Assembly: GCA_023402505.1 (NCBI GenBank)
Contig: JAEYGD010000530.1
Location: forward strand, 1-36,795
Direction of reading: 5' to 3'
DNA from: Actinomycetes bacterium
GTDB taxonomy: Bacteria > Actinomycetota > Actinomycetes > Mycobacteriales > Micromonosporaceae
Length of the DNA stretch: 36,795 bases
Shown here: one piece after another, positions 9,468-18,612 of the stretch
Numbering within the stretch: the stretch's first letter is position 1
Layout: each line of letters opens with the position of its first letter
Translations under genes and position numbers: made by a program
The notes under the pieces: model-generated
Databases searched by the model: none
Told to the model about the DNA's origin: nothing
Seen by the model: only the letters and a program-made list of their open reading frames with translations

Positions 9468-11159
9468 GTGGTGAGCAAGCGTTTCACCGCCGGTGCCGTC
9501 GCTACCGCAACGGCCCTGGCACTGACGGTGACCGGGCTGGGCGTTCCGGCGGGTGCCGCGCCGACCAGCGCGCGGACATTCACCGTCGTCGCCGAGGACG
9601 GCGTCACCGCCGACGCGGCCATTGCCGCGATCAAGGCGGCCGGGGGCACCGTGGTGTCCCGGACCGACGACGTCGGCCTGTTCCAGGTCACCAGCGAGCG
9701 GGCCGACTTCCAGGCCCGCGCGGCCTCCGCCTCGGCCCTGGTCGGCGCCGCCGAGCAGAAGGCGATCGGCCGTAAGCCCAAGCTGGACCGCGTCGAGCAG
9801 GAACACCTGCTGGCAGCCGCCGGCGCCAAGGGCGCGGGCGCCCGGCGGGGCGCCAAGATGGACCCGCTGGACGACAAGCTCTGGGGTCTGGACATGATCC
9901 GGGCCGACAAGGCCCGCAAGGTCGAGCCGGGTGACCGGCGCGTCACGGTCGGTGTGCTCGACACCGGGGTCGACGCGAGCCACCCGGACATCGCGCCGAA
10001 CTTCGACTGGAAGCTGTCGCGCAACTTCGCGCCGGACATCGCCGAGGTGGACGGCGAGTGCGAGGTGCCGAGCTGCGTCGACCCGGTCGGCACCGACGAC
10101 GGTGGTCACGGCACCCACGTGGCGGGCACGATCGGCGCCGCCGCCAACGGCTTCGGCCTCTCCGGCGTCGCCCCGAAGGTCTCCCTGGTGGAGCTGAAGG
10201 GCGGCCAGGACTCGGGCTACTTCTTCCTGGAGCCGGTGGTCAAGTCGCTGCTGCACGCCGGCAAGGCGGGCCTCGACGTGGTCAACATGTCCTTCTACGT
10301 CGACCCGTGGCTCTACAACTGCACCGCCAACCCGGCCGACTCGCCGGAGCACCAGGCGGCGCAGCGCGCCACGATCACGGCGATGAAGCGGGCGCTGAAC
10401 TACGCCCACAACCGGGGCGTCACGCTCGTCGGGTCGCTCGGCAACAACCACGAGGACCTGGGCAACCCGCGTACCGACACGTCCAGCCCCAACTACGGGG
10501 ACACCGCGCCGTACCCGCGCGAGATCGACAACGACAGCTGCTGGGACTTCCCGGTGGAGGGCCCGCACGTCATCGGCGTCTCCTCGGTGGGCCCGTCGGG
10601 CAAGAAGGCCGACTACTCCAACTACGGCACCGAGCAGATCGGCGTCGCGGCTCCGGGCGGCTGGTTCCGCGACGGCTTCGGCACCGACACGTACCGGACC
10701 GACGCCAACATGATCCTCTCCACGTACCCGAAGAAGGTGCTCCAGGAGGAGGGGGCGGTCGACGAGGACGGCAACATCGTGCCGGGCGCCGAGACCTTCG
10801 TGTTCAAGGAGTGCAAGCGCAACGGTGAGTGCGGCTACTACACCTACCTCCAGGGCACGTCGATGGCGTCGCCGCACGCCTCGGGCGTGGCCGCGCTGAT
10901 CGTCAGCCGCTACGGCAAGCAGCAGGGCCGGGCCGGCTACGGCATGAACCCGAACCTGGTCGAGCAGCACCTGTACCGCACGGCCGCCGAGCGCGCCTGC
11001 CCGGAGCCGCGGCTCCAGCAGTACCGCAACGAGGGCCGCGACGAGACCTACGACGCCTACTGCGCCGGCGGTCTCAACTTCAACGGCTTCTACGGGTACG
11101 GGATCATCGACGCGTACGCGGCGGTGACCACCCCGCTCAAGCCGAACGCCCGCCCGTAA
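9468..11159 (+). CDS. Secreted S8 family serine peptidase (subtilase)
   Basis: This is a secreted subtilisin-like protease of 563 aa. It opens with a signal peptide (SKRFTAGAVATATALALTVTG, cleavage probably near AGAAP), followed by an inhibitor-like pro-region to about residue 125. The catalytic triad is D165 (VGVLDTGVD), H214 (GGHGTHVAGT) and S465 (GTSMASPHASG), and the oxyanion region is near GSLGNNHED. Paired cysteines (for example CEVPSC) suggest disulfides. The GTG at 9468 lies 7 nt after GAGAGG; a second GTG at 9471 is equally in frame. It has no C-terminal sorting signal, so it is probably released. It is a single-gene unit ended by the 14-bp hairpin at 11175-11208. Confidence 0.92.
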   Translation: MVSKRFTAGAVATATALALTVTGLGVPAGAAPTSARTFTVVAEDGVTADAAIAAIKAAGGTVVSRTDDVGLFQVTSERADFQARAASASALVGAAEQKAIGRKPKLDRVEQEHLLAAAGAKGAGARRGAKMDPLDDKLWGLDMIRADKARKVEPGDRRVTVGVLDTGVDASHPDIAPNFDWKLSRNFAPDIAEVDGECEVPSCVDPVGTDDGGHGTHVAGTIGAAANGFGLSGVAPKVSLVELKGGQDSGYFFLEPVVKSLLHAGKAGLDVVNMSFYVDPWLYNCTANPADSPEHQAAQRATITAMKRALNYAHNRGVTLVGSLGNNHEDLGNPRTDTSSPNYGDTAPYPREIDNDSCWDFPVEGPHVIGVSSVGPSGKKADYSNYGTEQIGVAAPGGWFRDGFGTDTYRTDANMILSTYPKKVLQEEGAVDEDGNIVPGAETFVFKECKRNGECGYYTYLQGTSMASPHASGVAALIVSRYGKQQGRAGYGMNPNLVEQHLYRTAAERACPEPRLQQYRNEGRDETYDAYCAGGLNFNGFYGYGIIDAYAAVTTPLKPNARP

Positions 11160-11174
11160 CGACCGGACGGACCC

Positions 11175-11208
11175 AGGGCCCGGTCGACCACCCGGTCGAC
11201 CGGGCCCT
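11175..11208 (+). terminator. Strong hairpin terminator after the subtilase
   Basis: A perfect 14-bp stem (11175-11188 with 11195-11208) around a 6-nt loop begins 16 nt after the stop codon at 11159. It separates this gene from the convergent nuclease-fold gene. Confidence 0.75.
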
Positions 11209-11210
11209 CG

Positions 11211-11287
11211 CCATTGATCGACTCGGGATGCGGAATGTTGGGCTGTCGTCACCGCAGGACGGGCCCGGATGCCGCAACTGGAGTCGA
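11211..11287. repeat. Palindromic repeat at 3' end of DUF559 gene
   Basis: GATCGACTC (11215-11223) pairs with GAGTCGATC near 11279-11287, and the match continues imperfectly inward (GGGATGCGG against CCGCAACTG/GCATCC) around a loop of roughly 30 nt. The outer arm 11211-11233 matches the inverted copy at 12374-12396 in 21 of 23 positions. The right arm overlaps the last codons of the DUF559 gene, whose stop is at 11249. Confidence 0.55.
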
Positions 11288-12181
11288 TCTACGGCGCCAG
11301 CCGCGGCGATGAAGGGCAGCCTGGACCTCGCGGAGCACCCCCGCGAAGTCTGCCTTCATCCGGCGGCCGGTGACGTGCAGGACCAGCCACCCAGCGGCGA
11401 CGAGTCGGTTGAGGCGTTGGCGATCCCGGTGCAGCTGCTCGGCGTCCGCGTGCCACAGCCCGTCGTACTCGACGGCGACCCGGAACTCCGGCCAGGCGAG
11501 GTCGGGGTGCAGGATTCGGCCGTTGGCGATCCGGACCGGGTGCTGGGCGACCGGGCGGGGGAGCCCGGCAAGCACCAGCCGCAGCCGCAGCTGGGACTCG
11601 GGCGGGGACTGGGCGCCCTGGTCAGCGAGGCCGAAAAGCCAGTCGGCCCGCCGCCCTCCCGAACGGTCACGCCGGGACCGGGCGAGGGCGGCGAGGGCGG
11701 CGTGAGTGGTGAGGCCCTGGCGCAGCAACGCGTCGATGATGCCGACCGCGCGAAGCGGATCCAGCCAGACCGCGGTCTCCCACGCCGCCCGCGTCGGATC
11801 GGTGCGGGCCGGCGCCGGAGTCAGCGGGGGCGCCGGGTCGGCCGAAACATGCACCTGTAGGCCGGATTGACTGCGTAAGCCGGTGCCCCTGGGGGCGACG
11901 ACGTGCACCTCGTCGGTGAATCCTGCGGCGTGTTCGATCCCGTGCAGGTAAGCCGCGGATGGGCCGGCAATTGCCGCTCCGCCGGGCAGTTGAAGCGCGG
12001 CGGCCCGGCACAGCAGGGCGTGATCCCGGTCCAGGCGGGCGTCGGCGTAGATGTCACGGCGCAGCCGGACCCACACGGAGCTGCGCAGCTGATGTGAGGT
12101 GAGCAGGCCACGATGGACCGCGTCCGAGCCGCGGAACACCTGCCAGGCCAGGGCTGCTGGGCGGTGGGCGAGGGGAGGCAT
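11249..12181 (-). CDS. DUF559-type endonuclease-fold protein with AbiEi-like N-terminus
   Basis: This 310-aa cytoplasmic protein has two recognisable parts. Residues about 10-50 (WQVFRGSDAVHRGLLTSHQL, then RRDIYADARL) resemble the winged-helix N-terminus of AbiEi-type antitoxin-like proteins. Residues about 190-275 form a Vsr/DUF559 PD-(D/E)XK fold, with candidate metal ligands E195 (SPPESQLR), D227 (HPDLAWP) and E238 (VAVEYDG), followed by HRDRQRLNRLVAAGWLVLHVTG. The combination is common in actinobacteria and often annotated only as a domain of unknown function; nuclease activity is unproven. ATG 12181 is used because longer in-frame starts add low-complexity sequence. Related palindromic repeats bracket the gene. 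Confidence 0.75.
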   Translation of the reverse strand: MPPLAHRPAALAWQVFRGSDAVHRGLLTSHQLRSSVWVRLRRDIYADARLDRDHALLCRAAALQLPGGAAIAGPSAAYLHGIEHAAGFTDEVHVVAPRGTGLRSQSGLQVHVSADPAPPLTPAPARTDPTRAAWETAVWLDPLRAVGIIDALLRQGLTTHAALAALARSRRDRSGGRRADWLFGLADQGAQSPPESQLRLRLVLAGLPRPVAQHPVRIANGRILHPDLAWPEFRVAVEYDGLWHADAEQLHRDRQRLNRLVAAGWLVLHVTGRRMKADFAGVLREVQAALHRRGWRRRSTPVAASGPVLR

Positions 12182-12368
12182 GGATCCAGCGTGGCAATCT
12201 CGGCCGACCCGCCGATACCTCTGTGGACAACGCCCGGCGCCCCTGCCTGGCATGCCTGTGGACAACCTTGTCATGGGACCGGGTTCCGTGCTACGGCCCG
12301 CGCCCGCGCCCGCCGCCCGCCGTCGCAGTTTGCGGCACGTTGCGCTATCCCACGCGACGGTTACAGCA

Positions 12369-12412
12369 GGATGCCGCATCCGGAGTTGATCAATGGGTCG
12401 CGGGATCAAGCC
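12369..12412. repeat. Palindromic repeat upstream of DUF559 gene
   Basis: The segment 12374-12396 is an inverted copy of 11211-11233 (21 of 23 identical). It is also a near-direct copy of about 11265-11287. Locally, TTGATC (12387-12392) pairs with GATCAA further on. The two copies bracket the nuclease-fold gene. The rest of 12183-12413 shows no gene. Confidence 0.5.
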
Positions 12413-12413
12413 C

Positions 12414-13163
12414 TCAGCGGAGGGCCGCCGCCACCGCCGTCGCCGCCGCGAGCACCTGGGCGCCGACCGCCTCCCCGTCCAGGGGCGCCAGGGACACCAC
12501 GCCCACACTCGCCTCCAGACCGGGCACCCCCAGCACCGGCGCGGCCACCCCGTACGCCCCGGACTGCAGCTCACCGGTGGTGCTCACCGGGCCGGCGGCG
12601 CCGGACCGGCCGGCGAGGATGGCCCGCCCCGCGGCCCCGCGCTCCAGCGGATGCCGCGCCCCCGTCCGGTACGCCACGTGAAACGCCGTCCAACTCGGCT
12701 CGACCACGGCCAGCGCCACCCCTTCGCCGCCCTCGACCACGGTCAGGTGCGCGGTCGCGCCGGCCTGCTCGGCCAGGCGGCGCAGCGCCGGCAGCGCACC
12801 CTCGGCGAGCAGCGGTTGGGCGCGCCGGGCCAGGTGCAGCACCCCGGCACCGAGGCGCAGCCGGCCGTCCGCGTGCCGGCGCAGCATGCCGTGCGCGGTC
12901 AGCGGAGCGACCAGCCGGTACACGGCCGCGCGCCCGACCCCCAGCCGGCCCGCCGCCTCGGTGACGGTCAGTCCGCCCGGAGCGTCGGCGACCAGCTGCA
13001 GCAGCCGCAACCCCCGGTCCAGGGTCTGCGCGGTCTCCCCGCCGAGCATCTCCGGCTCGCCCTGACGGCCGCCGCCCGCCGCGTCCGACGGATCCGTCCC
13101 CGACCGCGGGCCCGCGCCGGCCCGGGCCGTCGGGTCGCTGCCGGGTCGGGCGGTGGTGTCCAC
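12414..13163 (-). CDS. IclR family transcriptional regulator
   Basis: This is a 249-aa DNA-binding repressor or activator. A winged helix-turn-helix occupies about residues 43-100 (TLDRGLRLLQLVADAPGGLTV, then LGVGRAAVYRLVAPLTAHG), and an IclR effector domain follows (AEQAGATAHLTVVEGGEGVALAVVEP to VSLAPLDGEAVG). The effector half looks slightly shortened. The GTG at 13163 is favoured because TACGCT lies exactly 7 nt upstream (13171-13176), giving a leaderless start. An ATG 38 codons in (13049) would drop a low-complexity Gly/Ala/Arg tail. It is divergent from cysS with only 63 nt between start codons, so it may affect cysS expression. The ligand is unknown. Confidence 0.85.
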   Translation of the reverse strand: MDTTARPGSDPTARAGAGPRSGTDPSDAAGGGRQGEPEMLGGETAQTLDRGLRLLQLVADAPGGLTVTEAAGRLGVGRAAVYRLVAPLTAHGMLRRHADGRLRLGAGVLHLARRAQPLLAEGALPALRRLAEQAGATAHLTVVEGGEGVALAVVEPSWTAFHVAYRTGARHPLERGAAGRAILAGRSGAAGPVSTTGELQSGAYGVAAPVLGVPGLEASVGVVSLAPLDGEAVGAQVLAAATAVAAALR

Positions 13164-13170
13164 GACCAGC

Positions 13171-13176
13171 AGCGTA
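13171..13176 (-). promoter_or_regulatory. -10 box of leaderless IclR gene
   Basis: On the minus strand TACGCT is followed by 7 nt and then the GTG at 13163. No ribosome site is present. Confidence 0.5.
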
Positions 13177-13214
13177 CGACCCGGCTCCGGCCGACCGGGA
13201 AACGCACGGACCGA

Positions 13215-13220
13215 TACCCT
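13215..13220 (+). promoter_or_regulatory. -10 box of leaderless cysS
   Basis: TACCCT is followed by 6 nt and then the GTG start at 13227. No Shine-Dalgarno sequence is present. Confidence 0.55.
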
Positions 13221-13226
13221 TGTACG

Positions 13227-14642
13227 GTGACGCTACGCCTGTATGACACCGCCACCCGTTCGGTGCGGGACTTCGTTCCGCGGGAAGCCGGCAAGGTGGG
13301 GGTCTACCTGTGTGGTCTCACCCTCCAGGCGCCGCCGCACATCGGGCACCTTCGTTCCGGCGTCAACTACGACGTGCTGCGCCGGTGGCTGCTCGCGCAC
13401 GGCTTCGAGGTCCGGTTCATCCGGAACCTGACCGACATCGACGACAAGATCCTCGTCAAGGCGCAGGAGCAGGCGCGGCCGTTCTGGTCGATCGCGTACG
13501 CCAACGAGCTGAAGCTGGCGGCCGCGTACCGGGCGCTGAACGTGCTGCCCCCGACGTACGAGCCGCGGGCGACCGGGCACATCCCGGAGATGCACGAGCT
13601 GATCGCCAAGCTCGTCGACACCGGGCACGCCTACCCGGCCACCGACGGCTCCGGCGACGTCTACTTCGACGTGCTGTCCTGGCCGGCGTACGGGTCGCTG
13701 TCCAACCAGTCGCCGGGGGACATGCAGTCCGCCGGCGACGCCCCCGACCGGGGCAAGCGGGATCCGCGGGACTTCGCGCTGTGGAAGGGCGCCAAGCCGG
13801 ACGAGCCGGCGGACGCGTACTGGCCGTCGCCGTGGGGCCGGGGCCGGCCCGGCTGGCACATCGAGTGCTCGGCGATGTGCTGGCGCTACCTGGGCGACGA
13901 GTTCGACATCCACGGCGGCGGGCTGGACCTGACGTTCCCGCACCACGAGAACGAGCTGGCCCAGTCGCAGGCGGCGGGCCTGCCGTTCGCCCGCTACTGG
14001 GTCCATCACGGCCTGCTCAACATCGGCGGCGCCAAGATGGGCAAGTCGCTCGGCAACACGCTCGACCTGACGTACGTCGACTCGCTCGGCGTCCGCCCCG
14101 TCGAGCTGCGCTACTACTACGCCGCCGCCCACTACCGGTCGGTGATCGACTATTCGGAGGACGCGCTGCGCGAGGCGGCCGTCGCGTACCGGCGGATCGA
14201 GGGCTTCGTGCAGCGGGCGACCGAGCGGGTCGGCGCGGGCCAGCCCGGTGAGGTGCCGGCGGCGTTCGCCGCGGCCATGGACGACGACCTCAACACCTCG
14301 GCGGCGCTCGCCGTGGTGCACGAGGTCGTCCGGGACGGCAACACGGCCCTGACCGGCGGCGACGATGTGACCGTGCGCACCGCGCTCGGCCAGGTCCGGG
14401 CGATGCTGGATATCCTCGGTGTCGACCCCCTCGACCCGGCGTGGACCGCCGGCGACGGCGCCGACGATCTGCGCGGCGTGGTGGACTCCCTGGTGGCCCT
14501 GGCCCTCGAGCAGCGCGCGCAGGCGCGCGGCAGAAAGGACTGGGCCGCCGCCGACGCGGTACGCGACCAGCTCAAGCAGGCCGGCGTGGTGGTCGAGGAC
14601 ACCCCCCAGGGCCCCCGTTGGACTATTGGAGAGCAGAGCTGA
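13227..14642 (+). CDS. cysS: Cysteine--tRNA ligase
   Basis: This class Ia aminoacyl-tRNA synthetase charges tRNA-Cys in the cytoplasm. The 471-aa protein has the HIGH motif at residues 38-41 (PPHIGHLRSG), a KMSKS-type motif KMGKS at 270-274, and the zinc-site segments VYLCGLT, IECSAMC and HHENELAQS. A DALR-like anticodon-binding helical tail follows. The paralogue MshC (mycothiol ligase) is shorter, and the downstream rRNA methyltransferase partner is typical of true cysS. A long upstream in-frame extension exists, but the GTG at 13227 has a perfectly placed -10 box. Its stop overlaps the next start by one base (TGATG), so translation is coupled. Confidence 0.95.
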   Translation: MTLRLYDTATRSVRDFVPREAGKVGVYLCGLTLQAPPHIGHLRSGVNYDVLRRWLLAHGFEVRFIRNLTDIDDKILVKAQEQARPFWSIAYANELKLAAAYRALNVLPPTYEPRATGHIPEMHELIAKLVDTGHAYPATDGSGDVYFDVLSWPAYGSLSNQSPGDMQSAGDAPDRGKRDPRDFALWKGAKPDEPADAYWPSPWGRGRPGWHIECSAMCWRYLGDEFDIHGGGLDLTFPHHENELAQSQAAGLPFARYWVHHGLLNIGGAKMGKSLGNTLDLTYVDSLGVRPVELRYYYAAAHYRSVIDYSEDALREAAVAYRRIEGFVQRATERVGAGQPGEVPAAFAAAMDDDLNTSAALAVVHEVVRDGNTALTGGDDVTVRTALGQVRAMLDILGVDPLDPAWTAGDGADDLRGVVDSLVALALEQRAQARGRKDWAAADAVRDQLKQAGVVVEDTPQGPRWTIGEQS

Positions 14643-15763
14643 TGGCCGGCAACTCGCAGCGCCGTGGCCGGCGGTTGACGCCGAAGGCCGGAGCCCCGAA
14701 GGGCTCGGGCGGCAAGAACAAGGACTCGCTGGCGGGGCGGGGCCGTACCCTGCCCGCCGACGAGCGACCCTGGCACAAGGCGTACTCGGGCACCGAGAAG
14801 CTGCCCCAGCGCACCGCCTGGAAGCAGGACAAGGAGCGGCGGGCCGCCGCCGAGGAGGGGCGATCGCCGAAGATCGGCAAGCCCGGCACGAAGGACACCA
14901 CCTGGGGCAAGGGCGGTGGCCGGGGCGTACCGGCGGGCAAGGGCGGCGGTCGGGGCAAGCCGGCCGGTCGGGGTGGCCCGCGGGTCGCCCCCGGCCGCAA
15001 GGCGAACCCGGCGAAGGACGCCCCGGAGCTGCTGGTCGGGCGTAACCCGGTGCTGGAGTCGCTGCGCGCGCAGGTGCCGGCGACCGCCCTCTACCTGGCG
15101 CAGGGCATCGACGTGGACGACCGGGTCAACGAGATCGTGCGGACGGCGGCCGACCGGGGCATCGCGCTCCTCGAGGTCAGCCGCTCCGAGCTGGACCGGA
15201 TGACCGGCGGGGTGCTGCACCAGGGTGTCGGCCTCCAGGTGCCGCCGTTCGCGTACGAGCCGTTCGAGGACCTGATGGCGGCCTCGCTGGAGCAGGCCGC
15301 CCCGCTGCTGGTGGCGCTGGACGGGGTCACCGACCCGCGCAACCTGGGCGCGGTGATCCGGTCCGCCGCCGCGTTCGGCGCGCAGGGTGTGTTCGTACCG
15401 GAACGGCGGGCCGCCGGGATCACCGCGACCGCCTGGCGGACCAGCGCCGGCGCGGCCGCGCGGGTGCCGGTCGCCCAGGTCACCAACCTGACCCGCTCGT
15501 TGAAGGCGTGCAAGGACGCCGGCTTCGTCGTGGTCGGGCTGGACGCCGACGGCGAGACCGACCTGTACGACCTGGAGGCGGCCGTCGGTCCGCTGGTCGT
15601 GGTGGTCGGCTCGGAGGGGCGCGGCCTGTCCCGGCTGGTCGGCGAGACCTGCGACCTGACCGTGAGCATCCCGATGATCTCCGACGTCGAGTCGCTGAAC
15701 GCCAGCGTCGCGGCGGCGGTGACCCTCGCCGAGGTGGCGCGCCGCCGGGCGGTCGAGGGCTGA
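14642..15763 (+). CDS. rlmB: SpoU-family 23S rRNA 2'-O-methyltransferase (RlmB-like)
   Basis: This SPOUT-fold enzyme transfers a methyl group from S-adenosylmethionine to a ribose 2'-OH of rRNA, probably the RlmB guanosine. The C-terminal half contains the three SpoU motifs: NLGAVIRSA, VVVVGSEGRGLSRL and SIPMISDVESLNASVAAAVTLAE. A substrate-binding L30-like domain (LLVGRNPVLESLR onward) starts near residue 130. The first 125 or so residues are a disordered Lys/Gly/Arg-rich tail not found in the short E. coli enzyme; it probably helps bind rRNA. It is translationally coupled to cysS. The exact target nucleotide is inferred from family and gene order only. The total length is 373 aa. Confidence 0.88.
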   Translation: MAGNSQRRGRRLTPKAGAPKGSGGKNKDSLAGRGRTLPADERPWHKAYSGTEKLPQRTAWKQDKERRAAAEEGRSPKIGKPGTKDTTWGKGGGRGVPAGKGGGRGKPAGRGGPRVAPGRKANPAKDAPELLVGRNPVLESLRAQVPATALYLAQGIDVDDRVNEIVRTAADRGIALLEVSRSELDRMTGGVLHQGVGLQVPPFAYEPFEDLMAASLEQAAPLLVALDGVTDPRNLGAVIRSAAAFGAQGVFVPERRAAGITATAWRTSAGAAARVPVAQVTNLTRSLKACKDAGFVVVGLDADGETDLYDLEAAVGPLVVVVGSEGRGLSRLVGETCDLTVSIPMISDVESLNASVAAAVTLAEVARRRAVEG

Positions 15764-15776
15764 GCCGCTCGCACAC

Positions 15777-15816
15777 ACGAAAGGGGCGGTCCGCCGAAGC
15801 GGGCCGCCCCTTTCGT
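15777..15816. terminator. Bidirectional terminator
   Basis: An 18-bp stem with one G-U pair (15777-15794 with 15799-15816) closes on a CGAA tetraloop. It lies between the convergent methyltransferase and ABC ATPase genes and has A/T-rich ends on both sides, so it can serve both directions. Confidence 0.85.
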
Positions 15817-15822
15817 CATACG

Positions 15823-16914
<1,092 letters not shown>

Positions 16915-17025
16915 GGGGGGACGCTTCCTTTCACCGGCAGGAACGTGCCGGACGATCCGAGTGAAGGAGCGGCCGGCACGCGCGCGCACCGGCCCACGGG
17001 CGACAGGTGTCATCCGTGTCACTGC

Positions 17026-17054
17026 ACGGTAAACGGGTTTTCGGCACCTGCCAA
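17026..17054 (-). promoter_or_regulatory. Promoter of msiK (-35 TTGGCA, -10 TACCGT)
   Basis: On the minus strand TTGGCA (17054-17049) and TACCGT (17031-17026) are separated by exactly 17 nt, a good match to the main vegetative sigma factor. Transcription would start near 17018. Confidence 0.65.
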
Positions 17055-17212
17055 GAACGGAAGCCACCGGTGGGACGGACGGCATACCCATATCGGTCAA
17101 GCGTGCCGTGGCAGGCACGAAACGCCGGACGGACGGGCGACAAGCGCGTCGGGATGTCGACGTTTCCCGTGCTCGCAAGGCCTGGCGCACGGGAAATCCG
17201 GGCGCCAGTCGC

Positions 17213-17218
17213 TATGCT
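17213..17218 (+). promoter_or_regulatory. -10 box of tRNA-Thr
   Basis: TATGCT lies about 15 nt before the first tRNA base. No convincing -35 element is seen. Confidence 0.4.
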
Positions 17219-17233
17219 GGCGTCGATACACGC

Positions 17234-17310
17234 GCCCCTGTAGCTCAGCTGGCCAGAGCACTCGCCTTGTAAGCGAGATGTCGCCGGTTCGATCCCGGCC
17301 GGGGGCTCCA
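17234..17310 (+). tRNA. tRNA-Thr (anticodon TGT)
   Basis: The gene folds into a full cloverleaf. The acceptor stem is GCCCCTG with CGGGGGC, the D stem is GCTC/GAGC, and the anticodon stem CTCGC/GCGAG encloses the loop CTTGTAA. The T stem is GCCGG/CCGGC with loop TTCGATC. The anticodon TGT reads ACA threonine codons. The discriminator is T and CCA is encoded. I see no direct repeat of the 3' end nearby, so there is no sign of an integrated element. Confidence 0.95.
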
Positions 17311-17394
17311 ATTCCACCAGCGATCCGCGGCGGGCGATGGCCTGGACGACGTGCGGCGGGCGTCAGGTGTCGGGCGACCCGTCCGGGTGGACGA

Positions 17395-17658
17395 TCACGC
17401 TTTGTCCTCCGCCTGATCGTGGGTCTCGAGCATCGCTTGCAGGAGAGCGGGCGGTAGCCGGTCGCGGGCGCCGAGGATCTCCAGGCCGATGACGTGGCCC
17501 TCGGGGTTGAGATCGAGGTTGAACATGCCCTGGTCGGGGTCGATCGGTATGACCTGCTGTGCGGCGGCGGGCGGGATGGGGTGGTCGAGGTGGATGTATG
17601 CCGCGTCGGCGTCGCTGTCGTAGCTGCAGAGCAGCGGGACGCGCTTCTCCGTGTACAT
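17395..17658 (-). CDS. DUF2283 family small protein
   Basis: This 87-aa protein has a DUF2283 core. CSYDSDADAAYIHLD is the conserved start and IPIDPDQGMFNLDLNPEGHVIGLEILGA is the conserved middle. The family is widespread in bacteria, often near toxin-antitoxin or stress genes, but its function is unknown. A 17-residue charged tail (ALLQAMLETHDQAEDKA) completes it. The ATG at 17658 has no strong ribosome site. It lies 106 nt beyond the methyltransferase gene on the same strand and may be the last gene of the leftward group. Confidence 0.75.
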   Translation of the reverse strand: MYTEKRVPLLCSYDSDADAAYIHLDHPIPPAAAQQVIPIDPDQGMFNLDLNPEGHVIGLEILGARDRLPPALLQAMLETHDQAEDKA

Positions 17659-17764
17659 GGTGGTCAGGTTGGCATACGGCCCCGGATGGTTGGTGCGCGC
17701 CGATACGGCTCTGGTCTGCGCCGGGTGATGGGCTCGGCGGTGGTGCGGGGCGTCCGGCGAGGAA

Positions 17765-18541
17765 TCAGTTCTTGCGCGCGGTCACCAGTGCGAAGCTGAC
17801 GAACTCGCCGCCGTCCGCGTCGAGCATGTCGATGACGGGCTGATTCGAGGCTCGGCCGTCCGGCTGGTGCTCGGCGCAGGCACGGGCCCACAGCAGCCAG
17901 TCGCGCCAGCCGTCCTGCTGGAGCCGGGCGGACGTGACCGTCACCAGTTCGGTGATCTCCCATTGGAAGCGCCACCACTCGGCGGTGTGCCAGGCGATCG
18001 CCTCCCAGCCGACCAGGTCCTTGATGTGGGGTGGGATCGCCCCGAGTTCGCGGACCTCGCGGGTCATCGCGGGTGTCGCGATGCCCAACTGCCCACCCGG
18101 ACGCAGGAAGCGCACCAGGTAGGGCAGGTAGCTGTCGGCCGTGCCGAAGTACTCGAACGCGTCGATGCTGACGATGGCGTCGAAGCTCTCCTGCTCGAAC
18201 GGCAGGACGTGCGCCTCCGCCCGTACCGCCTCCACCCGGTCGCCGACGCCGGCCTCGGCGAAGACGGCCGCCGCCTTCGCGGGGTCGATCCACCAGTCGG
18301 CCGCGACGACCTGGACGTCGTACTCGCGGGCCAGGAACACCGAGGTCGCACCCTTGCCGGAACCGAGGTCGAGTACCCGCATCCCCGGGCGCAGGTCCAG
18401 GTCGCGGGCGAGGTCCTCCAGCAGCCACAACGGGTTGGGTCCCATGTCCAGCCCGACCAGCCAGCCCGGATCGTATCGGGACGACAGCGGATAGCGGTCC
18501 GGGCGTACGAGGGCGTCGAGGGCGGTCACGAGCAACGACAT
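17765..18541 (-). CDS. SAM-dependent methyltransferase (class I)
   Basis: This 258-aa cytoplasmic methyltransferase has a Rossmann fold. Motif I is VLDLGSGKG (56-64), an acidic residue ends the second strand in VVAADWWID, and the motif IV/post region is FDAIVSIDAFEYFG, followed by LRPGGQLGIATPAM. The C-terminal part (WWRFQWEITELVTVTSAR) is typical of methyltransferase_11/25-type enzymes acting on small molecules. The substrate cannot be predicted. No ribosome site is clear at ATG 18541. It lies 71 nt downstream of the kinase gene on the same strand and may be cotranscribed with it. Confidence 0.85.
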   Translation of the reverse strand: MSLLVTALDALVRPDRYPLSSRYDPGWLVGLDMGPNPLWLLEDLARDLDLRPGMRVLDLGSGKGATSVFLAREYDVQVVAADWWIDPAKAAAVFAEAGVGDRVEAVRAEAHVLPFEQESFDAIVSIDAFEYFGTADSYLPYLVRFLRPGGQLGIATPAMTREVRELGAIPPHIKDLVGWEAIAWHTAEWWRFQWEITELVTVTSARLQQDGWRDWLLWARACAEHQPDGRASNQPVIDMLDADGGEFVSFALVTARKN

Positions 18542-18612
18542 AAATCGGTCGACGCGTACCCGTCAACTGCGTTTCGGCCCCGGCGGCGGCCTTCCGTGCC
18601 GGGACGGCGGGC

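Larger units (their letters stand above)
16915..17233. other. Intergenic region between msiK and tRNA-Thr
   Basis: This 319-nt stretch has no plausible gene. It holds the leftward msiK promoter (17026-17054), its leader and the rightward tRNA promoter (-10 at 17213-17218). I see no riboswitch or clear regulator site in it. Confidence 0.6.

Noticed and set aside
13227..14642. MshC (mycothiol ligase) in place of CysS
   Set aside because: The length (471 aa), the anticodon-binding tail and the coupled SpoU methyltransferase gene all fit CysS.
17234..17310. tRNA-Thr as an integration site for a mobile element
   Set aside because: No integrase gene is nearby, and the tRNA 3' end is not repeated in the downstream sequence that I could scan.
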